In this document: positions 47,338 through 57,867 of the stretch, piece by piece
How positions within the stretch are numbered: position 1 is the first letter of the stretch
Layout of the letters: each line of letters starts with the position of its first letter
Assembly (NCBI GenBank): GCA_964020975.1
Contig: OZ026612.1
Location: 132,232,441 to 132,296,440 of the forward strand
Source of the DNA: Hermodice carunculata
Lineage: Eukaryota > Annelida > Polychaeta > Eunicida > Amphinomidae
Length of the DNA: 64,000 nucleotides
Direction of reading: 5' to 3'
Notes under the pieces: model-generated
The model's database searches: none
What the model was told of the DNA's origin: nothing
What the model saw: only the letters and a program-made list of their open reading frames with translations
Made by a program: the position numbers and the translations under genes

Positions 47338-49089
47338 GACTTACCTGTATCCTTGCTTTTTCAGATAATCACAGTCACAAAGACCCATGACCACATCATA
47401 TCCAAGACCATTTTGAGTTGGCTGTTCGCGTTTGCCTGTGTAAACACTGCAAAAAGAAAGTGATTAAAACAAAAAATACTCTAGCATTCTAATTATGACA
47501 TGTAGGTACTTGTACATATTGCAACAAAAGTGAAGAGTCCAAAAGAACCTGAACAAACTACACAAAGAAAAGCAACTTTGAGAAAAAAGAAAACCCTCAA
47601 ATTCTGAAATAATTCCCTGATATTGATACTTTTTCCAACCTTTTTAAAGTACAATTATGAAACCAGCACAACCCAGGATAATTATTTCCTATCAAAGTTA
47701 ATTTTACTGAACTTATCAAATTTACTTGATACACTTTTCTCTCTATCTCATGCTATCAGTTTAGATCAAATAAAGCATGACAAAAGCATGATGTTTAAAA
47801 TATCATTTTACGTTATGTTGGTATCTCTATTATTGTTATGCCAACCAGCCATACATTTACATGATCAGGAATTTACTCCAGATCTGAATTCTAAAGTTTT
47901 ATATTTGATTCTTGTACTTGTAGGAAAAAAATGTCTATAAATGGCTACAAATAGAATATTAACAGGCATACATGTACATGTACCTGTACTTGCATTGATG
48001 AAATATTGATATACTACACTTACTGAGAATACTCACATATTCCAAGGACAGCAACCTCTTTCAAATGTGTGAGAAGCTATGAATTCACAGGAAAAAAGAA
48101 AACTGAACTGAAAATTGAAACATAATACACAGAATCAGCAACAGTGGAAAACAAAATCCAATTCCATCTATTATAATGAACAAGGCCAACCATATAAATA
48201 TTCACATGTCTTGGTTACTCACACATGTGACATAGAAAACAGTAGGCCCTATAAACAGGGGATTTCAAATACTAAATTAGAATTTTCTTGTCAAAAGCCA
48301 AAATATGGGTAAATAATTATGTTAATGAGTTGTGACCAGGAGAGTAAATGGTTTATCTGTAAATATGTGTAAAATTGTATCAATGTTTCAATATATATTC
48401 TCTTTTTTTTTTTTTTTTTTGAGAAGGTTTATGAATCACCTGACAATTTTAGAAATATGAATATTTGTAGGCTGGCCGAACTTGAAACAATTATTTTCAA
48501 CTAACAACAATGAATACAATGCCCAATATTTCATGTCGCTCACTCAAAATTGAAGGTGTATCCAGATTTTGACTCGCAGAGACACCACAGTTTGAACCCA
48601 AACCGAACCGGTTTATTGGCTATAAACTGTCGCATTCCTGATCTGCCTTTTGATTTTACCATTCGCTCATCTACTGCAATCTCTGCAACTGGCTGATACA
48701 GTTCTTTTGATTTTGTTTTTAGGTGAGTCAATAGTGGTCTGATTTTAAAAAGTTTATCTTCCTCATTATTTTCTGCTGATGGGTCAGAGACATGTAGCAT
48801 ACCAAGAAGTGACTTAAATCTGAAAAAAAAAAAAATAAAAATGTGAAGACAGTGTCCCTATTTTTTACTTTAAAGAGTGCACCTGTTATTTTCAAGTAAA
48901 TCTGGAAAATACATGTTGGGTATGATCAAGGCACAAATAGATCTAAAATGAAATTTGCCACTTTTTTGATAACTAGATGTACTATGTCATTGATATCTTT
49001 AAAAAAATCTTTTTTGAAGGGCATGTCTCTTATGTAACACAGAAAGCAAATTATACAAATCATATTTTTTTTTGGGGGGGGGAGGGAGG

Positions 49090-49132
<43 letters not shown>

Positions 49133-51030
49133 AGCAAACCACATATGAGCAAAACAAATCAGCTGAAAAATGTTGAAGTACCTCTTTCGGCAGTGGGAAA
49201 GGATTTACAAAACAATATTTTGAAAGCCTGTCCTTGAGTACTAATTTATACAAATTGTGAATGTTTTTCACCCATGAGTTGATTGCACATCCAAGTATGC
49301 TCTTGCTTAACCTACCTATTCCTGGACATGAAGCGGCGTGCCCAGAGACCGTGATATAATGTAGCTGTAGACCAGTATCGAGTCAGCTGTGGTACCTTTA
49401 CAATGCCCATAAATATGACCAATGCAACAAAGTTGTACAATTCTTCAACAGTTGTGTCCTCCCAGCTGCCATCTTTGAGAGAGTAGGACTGCTTATCTAG
49501 TATATGTAGCCATGCATACAGGTTGGTATTTTCTGCAATCAGCTGAAAGTGAAAAACTTGAAATTTTAAACAAATAAAGAAAAAATACAATTATTCTATA
49601 AAACATGTAAACAACTAAGTATACCTTTTAAAACTTTACCTCTCTATTATATTTGTACACAGGTGTTACAAAACAGAGAATCTTAATTGAATAACCATAA
49701 ATTTTATACTTCATTCATGAGAGGAAACATTTGTTATTATTAAAGATAACAAGTGACTGTTGAATAAAAAATATATTTAAAGCTTTAAGAAACATGATCT
49801 TGATTTATTCTATCATATTAGCACGTTATACTTTTAAAGTGTACAAAAACAAATAATAAAGCTGGTTATTTTCTACTATATTTCATATTTAAGGAATTTA
49901 TAAATATTTATGAACTAAATAGGCATTAAAAAGAGTCAATTTATCTTGTACATTTGGAAACCAAGCTTAGAACATAATATAATAAAAATAATATAAACAA
50001 TGACTTAGATTACTGTCATGTTATCTCCTACATGGGAATTTTTAATTGTTGAAAACAGAATTAAATTATTTCTAACCTCAATAATTTCTCTCCCCATAAA
50101 AAGAAGAAAAAAATCCACTGCTCTCAGGAGGTTGTCTACTCTGTTCCCTACATGTGGGCCTGGCTCCCTAAGAGGAGTAAACTGATACAGAGTATGGCCA
50201 ATGATGTCTTGGTCATTGTAGCCTTTGAAATTCCTGTAAAATACATAACATTAGTACAAAATATTTGTAAGATGTGTACAAAAATGTAGTCACATTTGCA
50301 TCAAATTTCCCATTTAACTTGGCAATGTCCCCTTCACTTACTTTACAATGTTATAATAAACACACAGCTTGTTGATTTAGACAATGCACACAATTGCAAT
50401 CAATGGCAATGTATTATAATACCACACCAGTAGCTAACACCAGGATATCCAGTTGTTTTTTCACCTGAAGAAGTATTTATATAATTTCATATGGTTCAAT
50501 TATCAAGAAAATGATACATTTGTCCAATATTATAATCTATATTTTATATGCACCACCTCTATTTTGTGCTGGATGCCAAGAGGAGCTTTCTGAGGATTGC
50601 CCATTTCAAATGTATGACGGAAAACTCGTATTATCGCCCACACGGCAACATCGTCAAACATTGCTTACTTTGAATTGATTAAAATCTTAAAATACTATTT
50701 ATCCTAAGCTACGCTGTTCAGACTTACTTCAAATTACATGCATAATATAAATTCCCAACACATATTTGAATATTTTCATAAAAACGGCCACACTTACTGC
50801 ATTGCCTGATTTGTGGCTTGGGCATGTTGGCCTTGGTCTTCGGTTGACGTGCTTGGCATGTCATTTGTTGTGGCGTCCTGTGCCCCAGAGAGAAGAATTG
50901 AATTTAATTCCTCTTCTTCATCGCTGCTGAGGCCATCATCATCCGAATCAGAGAGAGTAAACCCCCTCTGAAACATTTCTCTTGCCTTTTGGGCAGCTGC
51001 TCTCGACGACCTGGGCATGGGCGCCGCCAT
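45362..51030 (-). CDS. piggyBac-type transposase, 8 exons, 610 residues
   Basis: Cut-and-paste transposase (DDE_Tnp_1_7 family), acting in the nucleus on TTAA sites. Exons on the minus strand: 51030-50798, 50233-50077, 49542-49316, 48819-48544, 47446-47345, 46869-46662, 46334-46022, 45678-45362. Every intron is GT...AG, 327-1097 bp, and the joins keep one frame (1833 bases including the stop). The N-terminus is acidic and low-complexity (FTLSDSDDDGLSSDEEEELN). The catalytic triad is D256 (EIAVDERM), D336 (VYFDNFFTS) and D450 (FMGGVDKSDQ), close to the spacing in the Trichoplusia enzyme. Other family blocks are NTNLYAWL, YWSTATLYHG, RNRFKSLLGMLH and SRRWWKTLFFHAVD. The C-terminus (residues 558-600) is a Cys/His-rich domain, CKVC ... 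TCKSALC ... CFARWH. The start at 51030 has an AAAATGG context. No internal stop or frameshift. Seven introns are unusual for a mobile piggyBac, so a domesticated gene was considered, but the TTAA-flanked ends favour a transposon. Confidence 0.93.
47250..47332. repeat. (AT)n in transposase intron 5
   Basis: A pure TA run of about 80 bp ending a few bases before the exon 5 donor side (exon 5 ends at 47345). Confidence 0.97.
49068..49131. repeat. G-rich run plus poly(A) in transposase intron 3
   Basis: GGGGGGGGGAGGGAGGGGG followed by about 38 A. The G part could form a quadruplex. On the minus strand the poly(T) lies upstream of the C-run. Confidence 0.9.
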
Positions 51031-51279
51031 TTTCCAGGAAATGTCAACGGTTTCGGTTTAGTGTCACGTGACACGTTTCGAAAGAAAACAAGAGCGTTTT
51101 TTTTGCGGCGTGAAGCTTTTTAATGTAAATAAATAATACTAAATAATTTTTCATGTGTTTTCAAAAGAGTTAGACGCTAAACTTTACACATTTTTGGTAA
51201 TTAACGTATGATACTGCTAAGATAAATCCATCGATCACCGGTGATCGATTCTAACATAGCGCGGTCTCTAAAGGGTTAA

Positions 51280-51639
51280 TGTGTGGTGCATAGAATATTC
51301 AGCTTCTGCAGCCAATGTGGTGCATAATTATGGAGTTGACTTATATTGCCACCGAAGCCAAATTTATGGTCCAGTGGAGGGTAAAAAAAGTGGCCTGGGA
51401 TTGAAATAAAGCTGGAATAAGACAAAAATAGTGACGAAGTGCATCCAGTATTGAGGTGTATATGGGGTTTAAACGGCCTGCTGCAAGCACCAGACATCAG
51501 TGACAATTAACATTTCTCAGTGTGGGGATCGCTGGCAACAAACCTCTGAGGAAGGATTACTGGTATATGCTAATTTGCAAACACACCCTCCAAAATATGC
51601 CCAATGTAATACACTCCCAAGTACATGTAGAGTGTCCTG
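51280..51639. other. no gene right of the transposon
   Basis: Unique sequence; GGTGCATA occurs twice (51285 and 51319). Confidence 0.45.
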
Positions 51640-51880
51640 TGACCCTTAGCAGTATGTCATGGTCATTAAAATGCAATCCATAGGTGTTGCCGAAATACAT
51701 CATCCTAACAAATTTTATCGAGTTCTTGAAAGTCACAAAATTTGCATTAATCACCCTGTGACCTTGAAAATTAGGTCAGGGTCACCCAAACACAATCACA
51801 ACCTACATTTTATTAACTTACACAGTCTTATTAAATTTCATCAAATTCCTCGAGAAACAATTATTGCCAAAAATGTGGAT
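51640..51880 (+). repeat. fragment of TCAAGGTCA-type tandem element
   Basis: One and a half units: AGTATGTCATGGTCATTAAA, CCGAAATACATCATCCTAAC, CCTGTGACCTTGAAAATTAG, GTCAGGGTCACCCAAAC. These match the 25486-26630 family. Confidence 0.75.
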
Positions 51881-51959
51881 GACAAACAAAAGTAAGAAAT
51901 GGAAGAAATGAACACAAAAACAATTAAAAGTGAAAGGGTGAAAAAAAAATCTAAACCTG

Positions 51960-52260
51960 TTAAAAAGTGTCCCTATGCAATTTAAAGACAATTGGCTGAC
52001 CAGTTTTGGACAAGTAATGCTACTTGTCAGCACTGTGTAATGATGGTTCCTGGCTTCATTTTTCTTTTTCCTTTGCACCAATGGTGTACCTGTATTGTGT
52101 ACATAATGTCTGGTATTTCTGGAGATTTTCTCTACAAATGTACATATACCAATGAATTCCTTAACTAATATACAATCACTTAAGTGTGATTCCAAGGTGA
52201 GCAAACATATTGGAGACCTACCCAAAACACATCTCCAACCAAGTTTGAAAAAGACCCAGC
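51960..52260 (+). repeat. fragments of the 490-bp repeat family
   Basis: AAAAAGTGTCCCTATGCAAT and CCAACCAAGTTTGAAAAAG match phrases of the repeat at 54650-55700. Heavily decayed. Confidence 0.55.
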
Positions 52261-52641
52261 CAGGTTTGTTTGTTTGTTTTTTAAATGATGAACATATGGC
52301 AACTGAACAGCCAGGAAACCTTGCCTGCCTCACACAGTGAAGTCAGCTAAATCATATGGCTTCCATGTCAGAAATTGCTGTACAGTACTTTGTTTCAAAT
52401 TTGTAAAATTGCAAAAATATATACACTAAGCTAAGTGTTTTTCCTTCTTTAGCTATAGGGTTTTATAATGCACATAACTGGGTAGGGTTCATGCACAAAT
52501 GTCTGTGATCAACATTTGCATCTAAAGAATACAGTTATAGGTTTCCATGTTATCCACTTCTTACTTATATCATACAATTATTGACACGCATTCCACTTTA
52601 TTTATCATATTACTATATTTTATTGACTTCAGTGTGTTTTT

Positions 52642-53130
52642 TTGTTTCCAGTCCTACCTGAATTCAATGAACAAAATGTAAGGTTTCAAGGGAATCCCAT
52701 CAGAAAACCTAATCAAGCAATGAAACATGACTGTTGCAGACTGGCAAATTCAATGAGATTCAGGATAGTATATACCACAAAATATATATGCATACATAGA
52801 AATTATGTTTTGCAACAAGAAAAATCATTTTTACACTTATTTTACTTAAATATAAAATTACTACACTTGCATTATCTTTCTTGTCACAATCCTGCACGAA
52901 CATGTATGGTTGAGGACCTGACATTCTCTTGTTGTTCTACACTGTCTGCCTTTATACATGATATTTCTGCTGACAAAGGCAGGTCTCTGTATGACAGCTG
53001 TACATCCTATGTCAGTACACAACGTAAATGTCAGCCGCTCACTTGTCTAATGTGCTCCAATACACCAAGCAAACCCTGGCATGAAAGCATTTTACCACAA
53101 GATGCATCTATTACTTTTTGTGAACCCTGA
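52642..53130 (+). other. open frame of 162 codons, unassigned
   Basis: Open from a TTG; the first ATG is at 52720. It is preceded by TGTTTTTTTGTTTCCAG, which looks like a splice acceptor ending at about 52651. The product (NPIRKPNQAMKHDCCRLAN ... LTCLMCSNTPSKPWHE) has no motif I recognise, and the codon use is not distinctive. It could be a chance open frame in AT-rich DNA. Confidence 0.2.
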
Positions 53131-53940
53131 AACATCTTCTAATTACATTATTTACTGCATTAAATAACTGTAATGTTTATTGGAGCCATAAACAAGCGAG
53201 CAGAGACAGCAGAGAGTAAAGACCCCTTTCACAAGGACCCCCTTCACCACAGCAAGATCACCTCAACATTGTCACAATGTTGCCACATCAATTTGTAACT
53301 GTAGCAATATTTGTATACATGCATTACAGTAGAAGGGGCCTCCTGAACCATCTCCATGGTGTTACTTTCTCTTATTATCACTGTTCTGTGATGCCCCAAG
53401 CAAATTCTGTTGTCTTTCACCTCTCTAATGTAACATTCTGTCTGGTGCAACCTGCTGCATATTAGGCTCAGTTGTATTGCATCATGTGACTTTTTGTATT
53501 AAATGTGCAATGGGATTTTTTTCTTTAACAGAATGCATTTTGACATTTGTAAGTTTAGCACAAGTCATATATCTTTGATGAACATTGAACAACAAATTTA
53601 ATGAAGAAATGCTATTTTGTGTGTCAAATATTTACTGTTCCAAAGGTAGGAAAAGAGAGTAAGTACATGTGGCTTGAGGTAGTATATGACCCATCTTCTC
53701 ATTATGTTTGACTCCTGGTGCCTCACGTGTCACACACATGTAAAACATTGCAAGTTAAGCTGTAACTCTATGTAAGCTGACACCCTGTGTGTTGGGACTT
53801 TCACAAAAGTCCTAAGCCTGCATGGTTACAATAGGCAAATTCATCTGGGTTGGTTTTTTTCCACCTTAACTTGCACAAGATGCTGCAAGCTTATAGGCGC
53901 CTATCCAATGGCAAGTATGCAGGTCGACCGCCATCGAGCT
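53131..53940. other. no recognisable gene
   Basis: Unique sequence. Confidence 0.5.
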
Positions 53941-54416
53941 GATGGTGTGTTTGTGTGGCCGAGTGGACACTGCTGTGAGAAGACATTGCATGGTATTAAC
54001 ATCTGGTTACAGTATCAAAGCTTGGGAATTCTGTGGACTTAAAAGCCATAGTGTTGAAATTCTGGTGCATTTTAGAACCTGAACATCAGAAGTCTCTTGC
54101 CTTACACCAAATCTGCATAATTGAGAGATGAACAGCTTATCTAGGTGTGACAATATGGAGCAGTTTACATGGTGACGCTAAGGCGACAGTAAGCATCTAG
54201 GAACATTTTAGTGAAGATACTGCATACACCATACCATTGCCTGCATCAGTAATGGATGAAGTGTTAGTCACTCCACTATGCATGATAAGGACATACATCT
54301 ATTTGTGCCACAGCACAGCTACTTCTTAATTGTGATCACAAATTGAAAACCTGTATCCATTAGAGAGCCCTGTGGGAGATTAGTGTCACTAATTGAGTTA
54401 CCCCCTGTAAATAAAG

Positions 54417-54420
<4 letters not shown>
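53941..54420 (+). mobile_element. possible SINE: tRNA-like head and LINE-type tail
   Basis: TGTGTGGCCGAGTGG at about 53953 matches the A box of Ser/Leu tRNA genes. A weak B-box-like GGTTACAGTATCA follows about 45 bases later. The 3' end (54361-54420) has ATTAGTGTCACTAATTGAG and GTTACCCCCTGTAAATAAAG, the same 3' tail as LINE A at 9820-9865, then an AT run. A tRNA head plus a tail borrowed from a partner LINE is the usual SINE layout. The 480-bp length is long for a SINE and the head is decayed. The tail is firm; the head is not. Confidence 0.45.

Positions 54421-54473
<53 letters not shown>
54418..54473. repeat. (AT)n at a LINE-type tail
   Basis: A pure AT run beginning directly at AATAAAGTTATATATAT; it probably grew from the retroelement tail. 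Confidence 0.95.
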
Positions 54474-54477
<4 letters not shown>

Positions 54478-54609
54478 CACACACAATGGTATATAGGCTT
54501 ACAGCCTATACTTACATACATAATGCACTTGTGGCTGAGCATGGGGAATTTGCCCTCATGATCGAGGCTTGCATGTGAGCAACAATTATTCCCATCCAGA
54601 AAAAATGAG

Positions 54610-55705
54610 TAATGACAAGTTAGCTGAGCTAAAAATGTGAGCCTATATTGCAATCCCCTTTGACTTACATGGCATTCAATAGGAATGCATGCATTAACTG
54701 ACAGGTACCCAAATTTAAAAAAATTGGGAAAAATCAGGGATCCAGAGTGTAACTACCTAGTGAACAGTTTTGATTATCCTCCCACTAGCTATGTTCCCAC
54801 CACCCTGTTTCAGAACAATCTGATTGACAGTTTTGTAGAAGTCAGAATTGTAAAAGAATTAAATTAAATTAAAAAAAGATAAAAATTGCAGTGCCATCTG
54901 CTGAAAAAAATAAGGTCTGGGTGTCCCTAGAAGTGTCCCTGTGCAATTTCAAAGCAATTGGCTGAGCGGTTTTTGGAGAAGATTTTGAAGATTTTGCCAA
55001 AAAATTCATTTACAATCTTAAATTCAATGGCGTGTGACCATTTAAACAAACTTGGTAGAGACCCCCCAAGGTACAGCTAACCAAGTTTGAAGTGAATCTG
55101 GTTAATGGTTTTGGAGAAGAATTTGAAAAATTTAATTTCCATTGCAATCCCCATTGACTTACACTGTAATCAAAAGGAATGCATGTGTTTAGCAACAAGT
55201 ACCCAAACTGAAACATTCCTTACAAAGTATCATATCTCTACTTAGTGATCAAGTTTGTTTACCCCTCCCACAAGCTGCATATCCACTATGTTTTGGGGTA
55301 ATCTCAGAGACAGTTTTGGAGAAGCCAAAAATAGCCTTTAACACACAAAAACTCGCGAAAAATATAACTAAACTGCAGCTTCTCCTGTTGAACAAATTAA
55401 GGTCTAGGGGTCCCCAGAAGAGTCCCTATGCAATTTCAAACAACTGACTTGGTGGTTTTGGAGAAAATATTGAAAGATTTTGCCCAAAAATGAACAACAA
55501 AATTCATTAAAAAAAATAAAATCAATGGAACAGGACGATTTAAACAAAATTGGTCGAGACACACCCAAGGTACACTCCCACCAAGTTTCAAGTGAATCGG
55601 GAGTGATGATTTTGGAGAAGTCAAAAATGTGAATGATGGACAGACAGGCGGATGGCAGACAATGGACCATACCATAACCTCAGTTGACAAGTCAGCTGAT
55701 ATAAA
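54610..55705. repeat. tandem element of about 490-bp unit, two copies
   Basis: GCAATCCCCTTTGACTTACA (54650) recurs as GCAATCCCCATTGACTTACA (55142). ATAAGGTCTGGGTGTCCCTA (54909) recurs as TTAAGGTCTAGGGGTCCCCA (55395). Phrases such as CAAGTTTGAAGTGAATCTGG and TTTTGGAGAAG lie between. It starts and stops near GACAAGTTAGCTGAGCTAAA and GACAAGTCAGCTGATATAAA. The end GGACAGACAGGCGGATGGCA, ACAATGGACCATACCATAAC is typical of such tandem elements. Non-coding. Confidence 0.75.
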
Positions 55706-55892
55706 AACTGATGTGATTGGTTCATACTGGATGACCGGTACAAACAGACCAACCAGATCTAGATGAGGGAACCCTGTTGGCCTCAAGTCCGGAGGAATAT
55801 ATGCGGAGAAACAGTTTCTGATGGGATTAAAATTTTGGACTAGAGATTATCTAAGAGATCACACACCAAATGTAGCAGATACGTAATGTATT
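55706..55892. other. no gene
   Basis: A short unique stretch. Confidence 0.45.
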
Positions 55893-56091
55893 CACTAGTA
55901 ACTTGTTTTGGCGTTTCAGGGTGGTTCCCGGCGTTACACAGCATTTGCCAGCATGAGACAGTGTTTGCTGGCATTTAAAAAGGTGTCAAACACTGGCAAA
56001 CGCAGATTAATGCTGGCAAACGCTGTGTAACGCCAGGAACCGCCCTGAAACGCCGAAACGCACCCACTAACGCCAAAACAAGTTACTAGTG
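55893..56091. mobile_element. CpG-rich foldback MITE
   Basis: The ends CACTAGTAACTTGTTTTGGC and GCCAAAACAAGTTACTAGTG are perfect inverted repeats. Complementarity continues through GTTCCCGGCGTTACACAGC against GCTGTGTAACGCCAGGAAC and TTTGCCAGC / GCTGGCAAA. Almost the whole 199 bp can fold as one hairpin. The right arm has an extra AACGC-rich block. No coding capacity. Confidence 0.88.
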
Positions 56092-56626
56092 ATTATGACA
56101 CAAACATGTGCAATTTTTGGGGTGATGAGCCATACCACAATAAACAATTCATCACACTTTACAGGTCTCTAATAATATATCTCCAAAAATCACTTCTGTG
56201 CCCATATACAGGCCTATGAAACTATCTGCACCTAACACGACATCCTCTGTTTTGTTCTGTGAACAGCCATCATATGTTGACCTGGCCCCTTCAATCTGTG
56301 ACACATACAACAGGGGTACAACGACATAGTCAAGTAACTGCAGGAACCAAGTGATAAGGTGAGAGTCTGTCTACACAGTCTGCTGTCACTGCAAGTTGTT
56401 GATAGGAACTGCCACAAGAATGTATTGACTTTTCACTCCAAGAAATTCACTTATCATGGACTCTTGTACACATGTACCTTACAGGCCATGCCAATCTTAC
56501 TACTTGTTTCACAATCCCTGTTGCTCCAGTTCAGTTTTCAGAAATACTAATTAAAAATGTTATTGTGATATTACCAGGCTTTTTTCCCATCTTTTGTGTC
56601 TGACCATGTTGCTCAAGAGGCATTAC
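56092..56626. other. no recognisable gene
   Basis: Unique sequence with small frames only. Confidence 0.45.
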
Positions 56627-56844
56627 CCCTTTCCCCCTTGAATTAAGACTGAGTCAACAGCTTTCCTTGGCACTAAGTGCCCAACCCATGCCAAGGAAAG
56701 CTGTTGACCTGGGGCATGTGATCTTGATAAGTCTCGTGTACATTTCTCAGTCAAATTGTTTTTCATAACTGTTGAAATTAGTTGAAAACACTGAAGCAGA
56801 TATGTGACCACCAGCCGGTTTTGGCCGGTTTAAGGGGGAAAGGG
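56627..56844. mobile_element. piggyBac-type MITE, copy 4, variant ends
   Basis: The ends CCCTTTCCCCCTTGAAT and TTTAAGGGGGAAAGGG are flanked by TTAC (56623-56626) and TTAA (56845-56848). It holds the family core GACTGAGTCAACAGCTTTCC ... GGAAAGCTGTTGACC. The terminal sequence differs from the CAGTGCC type, so this is a distinct subfamily sharing the core. 218 bp. Confidence 0.87.
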
Positions 56845-56848
56845 TTAA

Positions 56849-57172
56849 AACTAAACAGATTAGTTGACAGATAGGTGTATTGATGGTAACTAATAATTAC
56901 CATCAAACAGTCATTAATTCCAAATGTATTTTGTCACCCACACTCCCAACCCAATATCCACCTGACATTCCACCGTACTCTTCAGGGCACAGGTATACAT
57001 ATGTATTCATAAAACAAAAACAAAAATCAAACTGGTTTACAAATGTCCTCAAATGAAAATAGCCAACAAGTCATTGCCCACTGGTTTGTCTTCACTTGCA
57101 AGAAGGTTTGATTTTGTTCATTGATAGGTAACCAGCTTAAAGCTGTATCCTCTTGGTACAACTGCCTAACAA
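56849..57172. other. no recognisable gene
   Basis: Unique sequence between two MITEs. Confidence 0.45.
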
Positions 57173-57176
57173 TTAA

Positions 57177-57410
57177 CTCTTACAGTACCAATCACGACTA
57201 AAGTCCATTTACTTATGTCAAACTGAATCATCACAAAGATCCCAGATTCATATTCCTTGTAAAAAGACCTTTCACTCAAGCACCAGAAAGCCTATAGTTC
57301 CAGAGAGAATATCCCAGGTCAACAGCTTTTCTCGACACGCATTGGGTACATTGTGCCTAATGTGTGTTGGGAAAAGCTGCTGACTCAGTCCAAAATTTGC
57401 ACTGAAAGAG
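57177..57410. mobile_element. piggyBac-type MITE, copy 5, intact TTAA flanks
   Basis: The ends CTCTTACAGTACCAA and TTTGCACTGAAAGAG are flanked by TTAA at 57173-57176 and 57411-57414. It contains the core palindrome GGTCAACAGCTTTTCTCG ... GGGAAAAGCTGCTGACTCAG. 234 bp, in reverse orientation to copy 3. Confidence 0.9.
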
Positions 57411-57495
57411 TTAAGCCTTGTGTGGTCAGCTGCTGGCCTACAGTCCTCATGCTGGCCTACAGTCCTCAGGCAGTCAATATTGTGTAGGACAAGTA

Positions 57496-57865
57496 CAGCT
57501 AAGCCTGTCTTAAACTTAACAGCCAAATGCATTTTTTTGTGTTGCAAAGTGTTGTGCTGAGGTTTGTAAAGGTTGTAAAAGGTTGGCAAAAGGTTGACTA
57601 AGGGTTTCAAATGGTTGAAAGGGTTGCTAACCATTTCAACATTTTCATCAATAACGTTGAGAAAGATTATGAAATGGTTGTTAACCATTCTCGAGAAAGT
57701 TTAAAAATGTTTAAAAGGGTTTTAATGCAGTGAGAAGAAATTGTTTTGAAATGGTTTGGAAAGTGTTTGAAAAAGGGTTTGTCTCTCTTTCACTCAAATG
57801 GTTGGAAAAAGGTTGCAAAAGGTTGATGCGTTTGGTGACTGTTCAGTTAAATGCTGGCTTAGCTG
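57496..57865. mobile_element. TA-flanked MITE with CAGCTAAGCC ends
   Basis: TA flanks at 57494-57495 and 57866-57867. The ends CAGCTAAGCCTG and CTGGCTTAGCTG are inverted and weaker pairing continues inward. The interior is dense in AAAGGTTG / AATGGTTG words, with an inner inverted pair AACCATTTC / GAAATGGTT. 370 bp, non-coding. The TA target suggests a Tc1/mariner-class helper. Confidence 0.8.
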
Positions 57866-57867
57866 TA

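Larger units (their letters stand above)
43822..51275 (-). mobile_element. apparently complete piggyBac-type DNA transposon, 7.45 kb
   Basis: Flanked by TTAA on both sides (43818-43821 and 51276-51279), the piggyBac target duplication. The ends are CCCTTTAAAGCCC on the left and, inverted, CCCTTTAGAGACC on the right: 11 of the first 13 bases agree. The transposase gene (45362-51030) starts 245 bp inside the right end, as is usual. Close to the right end is a perfect 20-bp palindrome (51230-51249, half-site ATCGATCACC), 26 bp from the tip. Nearby is GTGTCACGTGACAC (51061-51074), an E-box-centred palindrome just before the start codon. The left 1.5 kb is non-coding and contains a copy of the MITE core palindrome. 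The introns carry an (AT)n run and a G-rich/poly(A) patch. With target duplications, ends and an open gene all present, it may still be or recently have been mobile. Confidence 0.9.

Noticed and set aside
45362-51030. Domesticated host PGBD gene
   Set aside because: Considered because of the seven introns, but TTAA duplications and matching CCCTTTA ends enclose the gene, so a transposon fits better.
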